Part shown: one piece after another, positions 5,507 to 13,096 of the stretch
Layout: each line of letters opens with the position of its first letter
Numbering within the stretch: position 1 is the stretch's first letter
DNA from: an uncultured Eubacteriales bacterium
GTDB taxonomy: Bacteria > Bacillota > Clostridia > Christensenellales > Aristaeellaceae
DNA length: 21,935 nt
NCBI GenBank assembly: GCA_900548145.1
Contig: URJB01000038.1
Span: 1 to 21,935 of the forward strand
Direction of reading: 5' to 3'
Translations under genes and position numbers: made by a program
The notes under the pieces: model-generated
Told to the model about the DNA's origin: nothing
Seen by the model: only the letters and a program-made list of their open reading frames with translations
Database searches by the model: none

Positions 5507-6436
5507 TCACTCCTTCACCTGCTCCACCTGATACCCCATCGCCTCCAGTTCCCTCAATACACTCTCCTCCGGCAGTACCAGATGCAGTAGCCCCACCGTC
5601 GCAAAAATCTTTTCCCCTTCGCCCTGTTCCAGAAGTGTCCGCAATCCCTCCGTCATGCGGCGATTCCGCAGGGTGATCAGCCCCCAGCGATATTCCTCCG
5701 TCAGCGCCGGTTCGGCAAAATCGTTCTCCGCCTCGTAGGCATGAATAAACGGCTCCGTCTCCCCTTCCGCCCACCAGTCCGGCCATTGGGCCAGCGTGCT
5801 GCCCGTCTCCTCCGGGTTCAAAATCTGCTGGCAGACGCTTTTCACCATCGCATCCTGCAGGGCCGGGCTGAAGCCGTCCAGCACCTTCAGCTGTTCCCGA
5901 GCCGTTTCCAAATAATGGACGGGCTTTTCTCCCACATATTTTCGCACCCGTTCTTCTACGCCCTGCTGCAGGGCTGAACGGGCGCTGCGGGTTCCCAGCT
6001 CCGCCGCAGCCGCCTGCGACGAAAGGGCGCTGGTCACCGCCCAGGGACGAAACGCATTCAGCCTGTCCATGGAAATGCCGCACTTCTGCGCCGTCTGCTC
6101 CAATAATGCATAGGTTTCCGCCGTCAGCAGCTCGCCAAGAGGCTGCTCTGCCGCCATCATTTCCGCAATGACGGCCTGTGCTTCCTGACTGGCCGTGTCG
6201 CACTCAAAGACGAAGCAGTCCGCTTTCTTGAGTGCCTGCTGAAGTGTCCCGTCAAAATGGGCCATGCGCTCGTTTCCCACATGAATGGAACCCAAGATCA
6301 TCATTTCGTTTTTTCCGCCCGTGACCCGGTAAAGGATTCCCCGGCAGGGTTCCCCGGTTTCCGTACAAGATGTTGCCCCTAACAGAAATCCCGTTACCTC
6401 CGCCAAAATCAGCATCCATTTCCATTTTCCCTTCAC
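5507..6436 (-). CDS. TraB/GumN family lipoprotein
   Basis: A 309-residue TraB/GumN (TIKI-like) family protein. The two conserved GxxH-type motifs flank the protein as expected: GSIHVGN near residue 49 and GLLHLVLPEESV near 282, with the RNRRMTEGLRTLL segment before the second. TIKI relatives are metal-dependent proteases; the bacterial function is not settled. I place the start at GTG 6436, which overlaps the helicase stop by 4 bp (GTGA) and has GGGGGGA upstream. An ATG at 6451 is possible but has a weaker site. From the GTG the N-terminus is a signal peptide (basic KGKWKW, hydrophobic stretch) ending in GATSC, a plausible lipobox, so it is likely anchored on the outer face of the membrane. 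It is the last gene of the operon that starts at 10133. No clean terminator is visible before repeat copy D. Confidence 0.85.
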   Translation of the reverse strand: MKGKWKWMLILAEVTGFLLGATSCTETGEPCRGILYRVTGGKNEMMILGSIHVGNERMAHFDGTLQQALKKADCFVFECDTASQEAQAVIAEMMAAEQPLGELLTAETYALLEQTAQKCGISMDRLNAFRPWAVTSALSSQAAAAELGTRSARSALQQGVEERVRKYVGEKPVHYLETAREQLKVLDGFSPALQDAMVKSVCQQILNPEETGSTLAQWPDWWAEGETEPFIHAYEAENDFAEPALTEEYRWGLITLRNRRMTEGLRTLLEQGEGEKIFATVGLLHLVLPEESVLRELEAMGYQVEQVKE

Positions 6437-8745
6437 GACGGTTCCCCCCATAATGCTTTCGCCGCCTGTGGCACGTCCTCGCCGAAGGGTCTCCATTCCT
6501 CCGGCAGAAGGGCGGCGTAGGCGCTTTCGTAATACCGGCTGTCCAGCAATAGCAAAATTCCCCGGTCGTTTTCGGAACGGATGACCCGCCCGCCCGCCTG
6601 CAAAACCTTCTGCATGGCGGGAATGCGGCAGGCATAGCCGAACCCGTCCCCGAAATGCTGCTGATAGCAGCGCTGCACCGCCCGCAGACGGGCGCTGGGC
6701 GTAGGCAGCCCCACTCCTACAACGATCACGCCGATGAGCTGTTCCCCCGGCAGGTCAATGCCCTCGGAAAACAGTCCGCCCAGTACGCAGAGACCCAATC
6801 GTGGGCCGTCTTCTTCCGTGAACGCCGCGAAAAAGCCGTCTTTCTGTTCCTCCGTCATGTCCCGCTTCTGCACCCACAGCGGCGGCAAATTTTCCGGCTG
6901 CAAATGCCCCAGCACCAGTTCCAGATAGGCATAGCTGGGAAAAAACGCAATATACTTTCCCGCCTTTGCGCACGCCGCCTGAGTAATTGCCTGCGCCACC
7001 TGCGCGGCGCTTTGTTCCCGGTCGGCATAGCGGGTAGAAATTCTCCGGCGAACGACCTGCAGGTGTTCCCGGGGAAAAGGAGACGGCAGCGTAAAACAGG
7101 CGTCCTCGTCTTCGCCGCCCAACAGCTGCTTCATAGCCCCCAGCGGGGACAGCGTGGCCGAAAAGAAAACCGTCCCCCGCATGGGTTTGGTCGCCTTGGC
7201 GAGGGTTTCTCCCGGCAAAAGGCAATAGAGGGTCAGTGTCCGCTCCCGCCCGTGCTTTTCCAGAAGAACGGCGTATTCCTCGTTCTGGTGCTCTGCGGCG
7301 TACAGGAAGGGCAGCAGCATCCGCAGCAGCGAAAACAGCAGACTCAGCGGTACGCCGTGAGGCTCGGCGATCAACGCGGAAATCTGTTCCTGTACCTCCG
7401 CCGCTATAGAGACGATTTCGGCCGGCAGTTCGTCCAACGTTTCTGTTTCACCAGCGTCCAGCTCCCGCAGACGGCGAAGTAAACGTCCCAGCACCTCGTA
7501 ACAGGGATGTTTCCTCCCCAGTAGTTTTCCCAGCTCGGTGCGGGCCTCCCGCAGCGCCGGGCCGTCCAGCGTGCCGGAAAGAGACTCCCGCACCCGCTCC
7601 AGCGTATGATGCGCTTCGTCGATCAGCGCCGTCATGGCCCGCCGCCGGACGAACAGCCGCTTGACCTGCGCGAAGGGGTCGAACAGATAGTTCATGTCCA
7701 TCAGCACCACGTCGGCCAGCTCGCTCAAATACAGCGCCAGTTCAAAGGGGCAGATTTCGTGCTGGGCCGCCGCAGCCTGAATGACCTCGTCCGTCCACAC
7801 GTCGGTGCCCGCCAGCAGCTCGCGCACCGCGTCCTCCTGCCGGAGAAAATGCCCCTTGGCCCGCGAGCAAAAGTCCGGGTGGCAGCGCAGCTCCTCCGGG
7901 CAGAGCTTTTCCCGGGCCGTCAGCACGCTGACCCGCGCCTGCAGGCCCTGTGCCTTCATCCGCTCCAAGGCCTGAATGGGACTCTGCCGGGCGGTATTCC
8001 GGGCCGTCAGATACAGCAGCTTGTCCGTCTTGCCCTCTCCCATGGCCTTCAGCGCAGGAAACAGCACGGCCGCGCTTTTGCCCGTGCCGGTGGGCAGGCA
8101 GGCGAACAACCGCTTTTTTCGGCTAATAGCCGTATAGACCTGCGCGGCCAATTCCCGCTGCCCGGCCCGATAAGCCGGAAAGGGAAAGTCCAGCGTCCGA
8201 ATGGAAGCGTCCCGTTGTCGGCGGTGTTCCCGCTCTCGTAGGGCGAAGTCCAGCCAGCGATCCAGCCAGCTTTCGGCCTGTGCGGCCAGTTCTTCCCGGG
8301 AAAGAGTCTCGGAGAAGCGCCGCAGCACTGCTCCCTCCAAGTTCAGGTACGTCACGCAAAATTCCACGCTGGGGCATTCTTCTTCCAGCGCCGCCATGGC
8401 CGCGTACAATAGCGCCTGCGCCCGGTGCTCTGGCAGCGGCGCGCCGCCGGTATGGCGGCTCAGCTTCATTTCTTCCACCAGCGGCACCGGGCCGTCGGTA
8501 AACGCGTCCATGCGGCCATATAATTCCACGGTTTCCCCACGCAAAGAAAAGCTGTGCCGAATGGCCCGCTCCACTTCTCCCGTCTGCTGTTCCTGACGGG
8601 AACGGTGTGCGCAGCCTCCGGCCAGCATGTCCTCCACGCCCCCTCCGGGCAGGATATCCTCCGGCGGGAAGCAGAATGCGACCACCTCCCGCACCGATAC
8701 CCGAAGTTCGGGGCTTGATCCACTTTTCTTCTTTGGCGCAGCCAA
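6433..8745 (-). CDS. PD-(D/E)XK nuclease-Fe-S helicase fusion (DinG/Rad3-like)
   Basis: A 770-residue superfamily 2 DNA helicase of the XPD/DinG/YoaA type with a nuclease-like N-terminal domain. The N-terminus shows GRMD (D80), EEMK (E92, K94) and QALLY (Q110, Y114), the D...ExK...QxxxY pattern of RecB/Cas4-type nucleases. Helicase motifs follow: Walker A PTGTGKS at 218-224, DEAH at 376-379, SATLSP in the middle and the VIRSENDRG motif VI near the end. Cys 282, 288, 293 and 332 fit the four-cysteine Fe-S cluster of XPD relatives. It should unwind DNA 5' to 3' and perhaps cut it during repair. The start is probably TTG at 8745, 3 nt after the stop of the upstream gene. No good Shine-Dalgarno is seen, so the exact start is uncertain, but the family's RVSVRE segment must be included. 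Confidence 0.9.
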   Translation of the reverse strand: MAAPKKKSGSSPELRVSVREVVAFCFPPEDILPGGGVEDMLAGGCAHRSRQEQQTGEVERAIRHSFSLRGETVELYGRMDAFTDGPVPLVEEMKLSRHTGGAPLPEHRAQALLYAAMAALEEECPSVEFCVTYLNLEGAVLRRFSETLSREELAAQAESWLDRWLDFALREREHRRQRDASIRTLDFPFPAYRAGQRELAAQVYTAISRKKRLFACLPTGTGKSAAVLFPALKAMGEGKTDKLLYLTARNTARQSPIQALERMKAQGLQARVSVLTAREKLCPEELRCHPDFCSRAKGHFLRQEDAVRELLAGTDVWTDEVIQAAAAQHEICPFELALYLSELADVVLMDMNYLFDPFAQVKRLFVRRRAMTALIDEAHHTLERVRESLSGTLDGPALREARTELGKLLGRKHPCYEVLGRLLRRLRELDAGETETLDELPAEIVSIAAEVQEQISALIAEPHGVPLSLLFSLLRMLLPFLYAAEHQNEEYAVLLEKHGRERTLTLYCLLPGETLAKATKPMRGTVFFSATLSPLGAMKQLLGGEDEDACFTLPSPFPREHLQVVRRRISTRYADREQSAAQVAQAITQAACAKAGKYIAFFPSYAYLELVLGHLQPENLPPLWVQKRDMTEEQKDGFFAAFTEEDGPRLGLCVLGGLFSEGIDLPGEQLIGVIVVGVGLPTPSARLRAVQRCYQQHFGDGFGYACRIPAMQKVLQAGGRVIRSENDRGILLLLDSRYYESAYAALLPEEWRPFGEDVPQAAKALWGEPS

Positions 8746-8748
8746 GGC

Positions 8749-9435
8749 TCAATCCCGATTCCGGGAACGAGAGATCAGGATCAGCCGCAGCAGCTGCAGG
8801 GCGCTGGAAATGACCGACGCCAGATAGGTCAGCGCAGCGGCGCTCAATACGGCTTTCGCCCCCTGAAGCTCCTCCGCATCCAGCACACCTTCCAGCATCC
8901 CAAGGGCCCGCTTGCTGGCGTTGATCTCCACCGGCAGCGTCACCAGCGAAAACAGCAGCGTCAGGCCGAAGCACAGAATGCCCACCATCTGCAGCGGTTC
9001 CCAGCTGAACAGAAGGCCCGCCATAAAAATGGGCAGGTAGAGACTGCTGCCGATATTGACCACCGGCACCAGCGCGGAGCGGAGCTTCAAAAGGCCGTAG
9101 CCGTCGTGCTCCTGCAGGGCGTGGCCGCACTCGTGGGCTGCTACGCCCACCGCCGCCACGCTGTCGGAGCCGTACACCGTGTCGCTGAGCCGCAGGGTAT
9201 TGCTGCGGGGATCGTAATGGTCGGTCAGGGAGCCGTTCACTCGACTGATGGTCACGTTGGTGCTGCCGCCCCGGCTGAGCAGCATCCGCGCTGCCGCTTC
9301 TGCCGTCAGGCCGCTTTTCGTCCTGACCCGGCTGTAGCGGTCGAAGGTGCTTTTCACCTTGAACTGCGCGTAAAGGCCCAGCAGCAGGCCAGGAATGACC
9401 AAAATCATCGTCCAGTCATAATAAAAGTAAGGCAT
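8749..9435 (-). CDS. YugP-type membrane zinc metallopeptidase
   Basis: A 228-residue member of the Zn_peptidase_2 (YugP) family. The zinc-binding HEXXH motif appears as AAHECGHALQ near residue 115, inside the typical segment GVAAHECGHALQ. Hydrophobic segments near residues 7-27, about 143-163 and about 166-188, with another close to the C-terminus, make it a membrane protein. The family-typical Pro-Val-Glu-Ile-Asn-Ala-Ser segment follows the third. The ATG at 9435 lies 6 nt after AAGGAGG, so the upstream in-frame methionine is not the start. The family's substrate is not established. It lies 32 nt after the pentapeptide gene and 3 nt before the helicase start. Confidence 0.92.
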   Translation of the reverse strand: MPYFYYDWTMILVIPGLLLGLYAQFKVKSTFDRYSRVRTKSGLTAEAAARMLLSRGGSTNVTISRVNGSLTDHYDPRSNTLRLSDTVYGSDSVAAVGVAAHECGHALQEHDGYGLLKLRSALVPVVNIGSSLYLPIFMAGLLFSWEPLQMVGILCFGLTLLFSLVTLPVEINASKRALGMLEGVLDAEELQGAKAVLSAAALTYLASVISSALQLLRLILISRSRNRD

Positions 9436-9467
9436 ATTTTTCCTCCTTATCGGAACATTTCCGCATT

Positions 9468-10133
9468 TCACCGCACGATCTCAACGCCCAGCAGGCCGCA
9501 CAGGATCAACGCCTGTTCGGTGCTGATCCGAAGCCCCTGCAGGTCGGACGGCGTCATTCGGATGCCGTCCAGCTGACAGGTGCTCACGTCCGCTCCTTTC
9601 AAGGGCGTATGGCTCCATTGAGAGCGGGAAAGGTCGTTTTCTTCCAGACGAATGCGGCCCAGTCTGCACTCCGTCCAGCTGCTTTCCCGCAGAGGGCTGC
9701 GAAGAAATTCCACCCGTTCCAGCTTGCATTGAGCCAGCGAAGCGTAATCCATCATGCAGTCCGCAAAGGTCACGTCGTTCATCGCCCCCTCTGCGAATGC
9801 CACGCCTGTCATGCGGCAGTGTTCAAACCGTACCCGGCGCATGGCGAAAGCCGGGAAAAACAGGTTTCCCATTTCACAGTGAGAAAACACGCAGTCCACA
9901 AGATCCAGGCGGCGCATTTCCCAGTCGGAAAACACGCACTTTTCGAACACGCAGCCGGTGAACTGCAACACGCCAAAATCCACGTCCTCCAAGGGCTGCC
10001 GCTCAAAGCGCCGACCCTCCACATCGTCCTTTGTGCGGATCGCCTGACGGACGATTTCCTCCAGTTCCCCGTCTTCCCGCAGTTTGGCCGGGATCGCGGG
10101 CGCTTCCGGCTTCCAGTTTGGCTGATGATTCAT
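9468..10133 (-). CDS. Pentapeptide-repeat protein
   Basis: A 221-residue protein dominated from about residue 50 to 200 by pentapeptide-like units: a central F or L every five residues, with frequent C, E and R, for example CVFEKCVFSD, CRMTGVAF, ADCMMDYASLAQCKL and GADVSTCQLDGI. Such repeats fold into a right-handed quadrilateral beta helix, as in the Qnr/McbG type proteins that mimic DNA. Whether this one binds gyrase or something else cannot be told. The repeat is unusually cysteine-rich. The ATG at 10133 follows ACAGGAGA with good spacing. It is the first gene of the 10133-5507 operon, and it starts 60 nt from the divergent spoIIR start. Confidence 0.88.
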   Translation of the reverse strand: MNHQPNWKPEAPAIPAKLREDGELEEIVRQAIRTKDDVEGRRFERQPLEDVDFGVLQFTGCVFEKCVFSDWEMRRLDLVDCVFSHCEMGNLFFPAFAMRRVRFEHCRMTGVAFAEGAMNDVTFADCMMDYASLAQCKLERVEFLRSPLRESSWTECRLGRIRLEENDLSRSQWSHTPLKGADVSTCQLDGIRMTPSDLQGLRISTEQALILCGLLGVEIVR

Positions 10134-10143
10134 ACATTCTCCT

Positions 10144-10172
10144 GTATACGCCGTTTCTTCCCGGGGCATTCT
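10144..10172 (+). promoter_or_regulatory. Sigma-F promoter of spoIIR
   Basis: GTATA at 10144-10148, a 15-bp spacer and GGGCATTCT at 10164-10172. This agrees at every fixed position with the sigma-F consensus GYATA-N15-GGNNANHNT as I remember it for Bacillus subtilis. Transcription would begin about 15 nt before the start codon's Shine-Dalgarno. SpoIIR is a known sigma-F target. Confidence 0.7.
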
Positions 10173-10192
10173 AGGGTCGGGGAGGGATCAAA

Positions 10193-10855
10193 TTGCGTCA
10201 ACTTCGTTGGGTCTTGTCGGGCTTCCTTTTGCTGTCCGTTCTGCTTTCCGCGTCCGCATGGGCGGATGAATATACTTCGGAGGAACAGCGGCTGCTGGAA
10301 GCCTACCATTCGGGCGAACTGCTGCGGTTGCACATTCTGGCGGACAACGACGCGCCGGAGGCCCAGCAGCTCAAGCTGGCCGTCCGGAACGCGATCCTGA
10401 CCCGTTTCGCCGCCGAGCTCAATGAAGCCACCACTGCGGACGAAGCCTTTGCCCGGCTGTGTTCCCTGCTTCCGCAGATGGAAGCGCTAGCCGCCGATAC
10501 CGTCCAAAGGGCGGGCTTTGACCTGCCGGTCTCCGCCGAAGCGGGCGTTCTGTCCCTGCCCGAAAAGCGCTACGGGCAGGTGGTGCTGCCGGAGGGCGAC
10601 TATCGGGGGCTTCGGATCACCCTCGGCAGCGGCGAAGGCCGCAACTGGTGGTGCATCCTGTTTCCGCAGCTCTGTCTGGCTTTGGCGGATGAGGAACCAT
10701 GGGTCTCCCCTGCCGCCGAACCTTCTGAATTGCCGTCTCCCGCATCGTCCGAGCTTCAGTGGGACAGCCTGCGCGTCCTGCGCAACTGGCTGCTCCTGCC
10801 ATCAGCGCCGTGTGCTGCGGACGTAGTTCATCCGGAAAACGATCAGGGGGACTAA
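10193..10855 (+). CDS. spoIIR: Stage II sporulation protein R
   Basis: A 220-residue SpoIIR. During sporulation the forespore makes this protein and exports it to the intermembrane space, where it activates the protease SpoIIGA. SpoIIGA then matures pro-sigma-E in the mother cell. Family segments are clear: LLRLHILADNDAPEAQQLKLAVRNAIL near residues 43-70, DYRGLRITLG near 139, and GEGRNWWCILFPQLC near 151. Residues 1-24 form a signal peptide (cut after AWA). The start is TTG at 10193, 7-8 nt after GGGAGG. A near-perfect sigma-F promoter lies just upstream. The last 18 residues lie in a region that is also the 3' end of the convergent gene at 10802-11131, and they go beyond the normal LRNWLL-type family ending. 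Confidence 0.93.
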   Translation: MRQLRWVLSGFLLLSVLLSASAWADEYTSEEQRLLEAYHSGELLRLHILADNDAPEAQQLKLAVRNAILTRFAAELNEATTADEAFARLCSLLPQMEALAADTVQRAGFDLPVSAEAGVLSLPEKRYGQVVLPEGDYRGLRITLGSGEGRNWWCILFPQLCLALADEEPWVSPAAEPSELPSPASSELQWDSLRVLRNWLLLPSAPCAADVVHPENDQGD

Positions 10856-11131
10856 CACCGCCGCGCCCAGCACTGCCGCGCCGCGCAGCCCGTTCATCAA
10901 AAGCGCCGCCACGCCCAATGCAATGCTGAACACGCCGCTGACCATGGAGATCACGCCGTAGCGGCGGGCGAATTTTTCATCCAGCTTGCCGGATTTCTGA
11001 TCGGCCCAAAAGTTGTTGATCAAATCATACTGGCCCCGGAAGCGGATCATTGCGCCCATCCACAGGTACAAAATGCCGGTCAGCCATACGAGGATACACC
11101 AGAAAAGCACAGGTTTTCCCCCTTTTTCCAT
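10802..11131 (-). CDS. Small membrane protein, DUF3784-like
   Basis: A 109-residue membrane protein with a hydrophobic segment at about 9-27, a conserved-looking soluble stretch (GQYDLINNFWADQKSGKLDEKFARRYG) and two closely spaced segments at about 63-102. The layout of one helix, a short loop with DEK..RRYG and then a helical pair resembles DUF3784-type proteins; this is a tentative match with no known function. The ATG at 11131 follows AAGGA at about 10 nt. An extended -10 promoter lies 25-33 nt upstream. The gene ends in REM-type sequence YVRSTRR and overlaps the 3' end of spoIIR by 54 bp on the opposite strand, with no terminator between the two. Confidence 0.75.
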   Translation of the reverse strand: MEKGGKPVLFWCILVWLTGILYLWMGAMIRFRGQYDLINNFWADQKSGKLDEKFARRYGVISMVSGVFSIALGVAALLMNGLRGAAVLGAAVLVPLIVFRMNYVRSTRR

Positions 11132-11155
11132 GTTTGTCGTTCCTTGCCGGGTTTC

Positions 11156-11164
11156 ATTATAGCA
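11156..11164 (-). promoter_or_regulatory. Extended -10 promoter for the DUF3784-like gene
   Basis: On the minus strand TTGCTATAATG contains TGNTATAAT, a perfect extended -10 element, with only a weak T-rich -35. Transcription would start near 11149. Confidence 0.65.
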
Positions 11165-11174
11165 AATCCGGGGC

Positions 11175-11205
11175 AATAAGAAAAGCCCCGCCTGTGCGGG
11201 GCTTT
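11175..11205 (-). terminator. Terminator of the tsaE-tsaB-rimI operon
   Basis: Stem AAAGCCCCGC / GCGGGGCTTT (11182-11191 with 11196-11205, loop CTGT) begins 4 nt after the rimI stop on the minus strand and runs into TTTTCTTATT. Confidence 0.85.
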
Positions 11206-11208
11206 CGT

Positions 11209-11688
11209 TTATTCTTCTTCCGTAAAATTTTCTTTCGCTTCCGGCATTTCCTGACAGACGTACAGGAGCGCATCCTCGCCGTTGTCCTCGTAGTAGCGCT
11301 TGCGCACGCCCAGCTGGATAAAATGCAGCTTGCGGTACAGAGCCTGAGCGATCAGATTGGTCTTGCGTACTTCCAGCGTCATGTACTGCACGCCCATGTT
11401 GGCGGCGTACTGCATCAACGCCCGCATCAGCGCTTCGCCGATGCCCTCGCCCCGGCGGCTTTTCGTCACCGCCACGTTGGTGATGTGCCCTTCGTCCAAA
11501 ATGAGCCACGCCCCGGCATAGCCCAGCACCGCGCCGTCTTCCTCCGCCACGATGTACCGGGCGCAGGCGTTGCGGGTCATTTCTTCCTGAAAGCTCTGCA
11601 GGCTCCACGGCTCGGGGAAGGTCTCCACCTCGATGGCGTGCACCGCCTCCGCGTCGGCCAAGATCATGCGGCGATAGGTAACGCTCAT
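11209..11688 (-). CDS. rimI: RimI-type ribosomal-protein N-acetyltransferase
   Basis: A 159-residue GNAT acetyltransferase of the RimI type, which acetylates the N-terminal amino group of ribosomal protein S18 in E. coli. Seen in the sequence are the early FPEPWSLQSFQEE segment typical of RimI, the EGHITNVAVTKSRRGEGIGEALM acetyl-CoA binding loop at about 68-90, LEVRKTN near 108 and the ALYRKLHF segment near 118. The ATG at 11688 overlaps the tsaB stop by 4 bp. It closes the tsaE-tsaB-rimI operon and is followed at once by a terminator. The C-terminus carries a short acidic tail (KENFTEEE). Confidence 0.93.
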   Translation of the reverse strand: MSVTYRRMILADAEAVHAIEVETFPEPWSLQSFQEEMTRNACARYIVAEEDGAVLGYAGAWLILDEGHITNVAVTKSRRGEGIGEALMRALMQYAANMGVQYMTLEVRKTNLIAQALYRKLHFIQLGVRKRYYEDNGEDALLYVCQEMPEAKENFTEEE

Positions 11689-12401
11689 GCTTTTCCCTCC
11701 GCCGCCAGTCTGGCGGCCCGGGCCCGTTCCGCTTGGGGTGCCCGCAGATAATGAGGCTGAAGGGTCAGGTAGTCCACGGCGTTCTCCCGATTCTGCCACG
11801 CCAGCGCCGCTACGGCGGCGGGCCTCAGGTAGCTCATCTGCGCAGGGGCAAACACCGCCCGCTGTCCCAAACGCGCTTCGATCGCCGTGCGGTAGCGCTC
11901 CACACCGTCGCCCAGAAAGCAGAGCTTCTGCTCCGGCTTGGCCGCTACAAGCGCCTGATCCAGATAATCCTCCAGCTTAGCGGCGGTATCCTCCATCACC
12001 CGCTGGGGAACCCTTCCCGGCTGAAACGCCGCGCCGTATACCTGTCCCGCACGCGCGTCCTGAATGGGGCAAATCAGGTCGGGCATCAGGCTCACGCCCC
12101 ACGCCAGCGCTTCCAGCGCGTCCACCGCCACGCAGGGCTTGCCCGCGCCGTGGGCCATACCCTTCACTGCGCTGACACCGATGCGCACGCCCGTGAAGGA
12201 ACCAGGCCCCACGACCGCCGCGTACAGCTCGATCTCCGAAATATCGGTGGAGCACTTGTTCAGCGCTTCTTCCACCATGGGCATCAGACTGACGGAGTGG
12301 GTCAGCTTGTTCACCGCCGCGCCCTCGTACAGGATCCGCCCGTCCTCCAGCACCGCCACGCCGCATACCGGCCCGGAGGTGTCGATCGCCAACAGCTTCA
12401 T
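11685..12401 (-). CDS. tsaB: tRNA t6A modification protein TsaB
   Basis: A 238-residue ASKHA-fold protein of the t6A37 pathway. TsaB pairs with TsaD and, with TsaE, transfers the threonylcarbamoyl group to A37 of ANN-decoding tRNAs. Diagnostic segments are MKLLAIDTSG at the N-terminus, THSVSLMPMVEEAL near residue 34 and VVGPGSFTGVRIGVSAVKG near 65-83. The second half is variable, as usual for TsaB. The ATG at 12401 overlaps the tsaE stop by 4 bp, with GAAGGA upstream. A much longer open frame continues upstream but lacks family sequence and covers tsaE on another frame. Its partner tsaD is not in this window. Confidence 0.95.
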   Translation of the reverse strand: MKLLAIDTSGPVCGVAVLEDGRILYEGAAVNKLTHSVSLMPMVEEALNKCSTDISEIELYAAVVGPGSFTGVRIGVSAVKGMAHGAGKPCVAVDALEALAWGVSLMPDLICPIQDARAGQVYGAAFQPGRVPQRVMEDTAAKLEDYLDQALVAAKPEQKLCFLGDGVERYRTAIEARLGQRAVFAPAQMSYLRPAAVAALAWQNRENAVDYLTLQPHYLRAPQAERARAARLAAEGKA

Positions 12402-12865
12402 CTTTCCTTCGTCTCCTTCAGCTTTTCCCCGTCGATGGTATGGAAGCCGCCTACGGGCCGCAGGGTGATCTCCCGGTCGTTGTCCCCCGTGGGGGTCAGG
12501 GCGATCTCCAGATAGGTCTCCGGGATCACTTCTTCCGCCTGACTGGGCCACTCTACCACGCTGACGCCCTCGCCGTAGAGGTATTCGTCCATGGACAGCT
12601 CGTAAAGCTCCTCGGCGCTTTCCAGCCGGTACCAATCGAAGTGATACAATGGCAGGCGGCCCGTTTCGTACATCTGCATGATGGGAAAGGTGGGGCTCGG
12701 CAGATAGCCTTCGATCCCCAGTCCCCGGGCGATGCCCCGGGTCAGCTCGCTCTTGCCCGCGCCCATGTCGCCCAACAGCAATATCACGTCGCCGGGCTGC
12801 AGCTGCTCCGCCAGCTGGGCTCCCAACGCCCGCGTTTCTTCGGGAGAATGCGTCTGATACGTCAC
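12398..12865 (-). CDS. tsaE: tRNA t6A ATPase TsaE
   Basis: A 155-residue P-loop ATPase that powers turnover of the TsaB-TsaD complex in t6A synthesis. Visible motifs are Walker A GDMGAGKSELTRGIARGLG near 32-50, SPTF near 57, HFDWYRL near 75 (Walker B side) and VVEWPSQ near 102. The start is likely GTG at 12865, placed 8 nt after AAAGGAG; a TTG at 12871 is too close to that site. Walker A has GKS-E-L instead of the more usual GKTT. It heads the operon tsaE-tsaB-rimI. I see no clear sigma-A promoter directly upstream, so it may also be read from the ribU transcript. Confidence 0.94.
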   Translation of the reverse strand: MTYQTHSPEETRALGAQLAEQLQPGDVILLLGDMGAGKSELTRGIARGLGIEGYLPSPTFPIMQMYETGRLPLYHFDWYRLESAEELYELSMDEYLYGEGVSVVEWPSQAEEVIPETYLEIALTPTGDNDREITLRPVGGFHTIDGEKLKETKER

Positions 12866-13096
12866 GGTCAAAGCTCCTTTCCAAAAGGGGAGACGGCGGG
12901 CCGCTGCCCCGCACCCTGGCAGGAATCAGTGCCTCCTGCACCTCCGCATGATCTCCTATAAAACGATTGAACAGTGAGACACCGCCAAGCGAGCCGCGAC
13001 ACCTGTCGTGCCGCGGCGGCCTTCCCCGCCTACCCCAAACAGACAACCCCCCCGCCCGCATAGCGGGCAAAGCCGCGCAGTGACGGGTCCAGGGCT
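12866..13096. other. Intergenic region between tsaE and ribU with hairpin repeat
   Basis: No gene. It contains copy 4 of the small hairpin repeat (12989-13019), a GCCCGC/GCGGGC hairpin near 13051-13065, and the hairpin CCAGGGC/GCCCTGG (13089-13106), which overlaps the ribU stop codon but lacks a T run on either strand. Confidence 0.5.
12989..13019 (+). repeat. Small hairpin repeat, copy 4
   Basis: GCGAGCCGCGACACCTGTCG... shares the order GCGAGCC-GCGA-CCTGTCG-GCGGCGG with copies at 4583-4683. The arms GCCGCG/CGCGGC and the inner CGAC/GTCG pair perfectly, again by matched changes. Confidence 0.6.
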
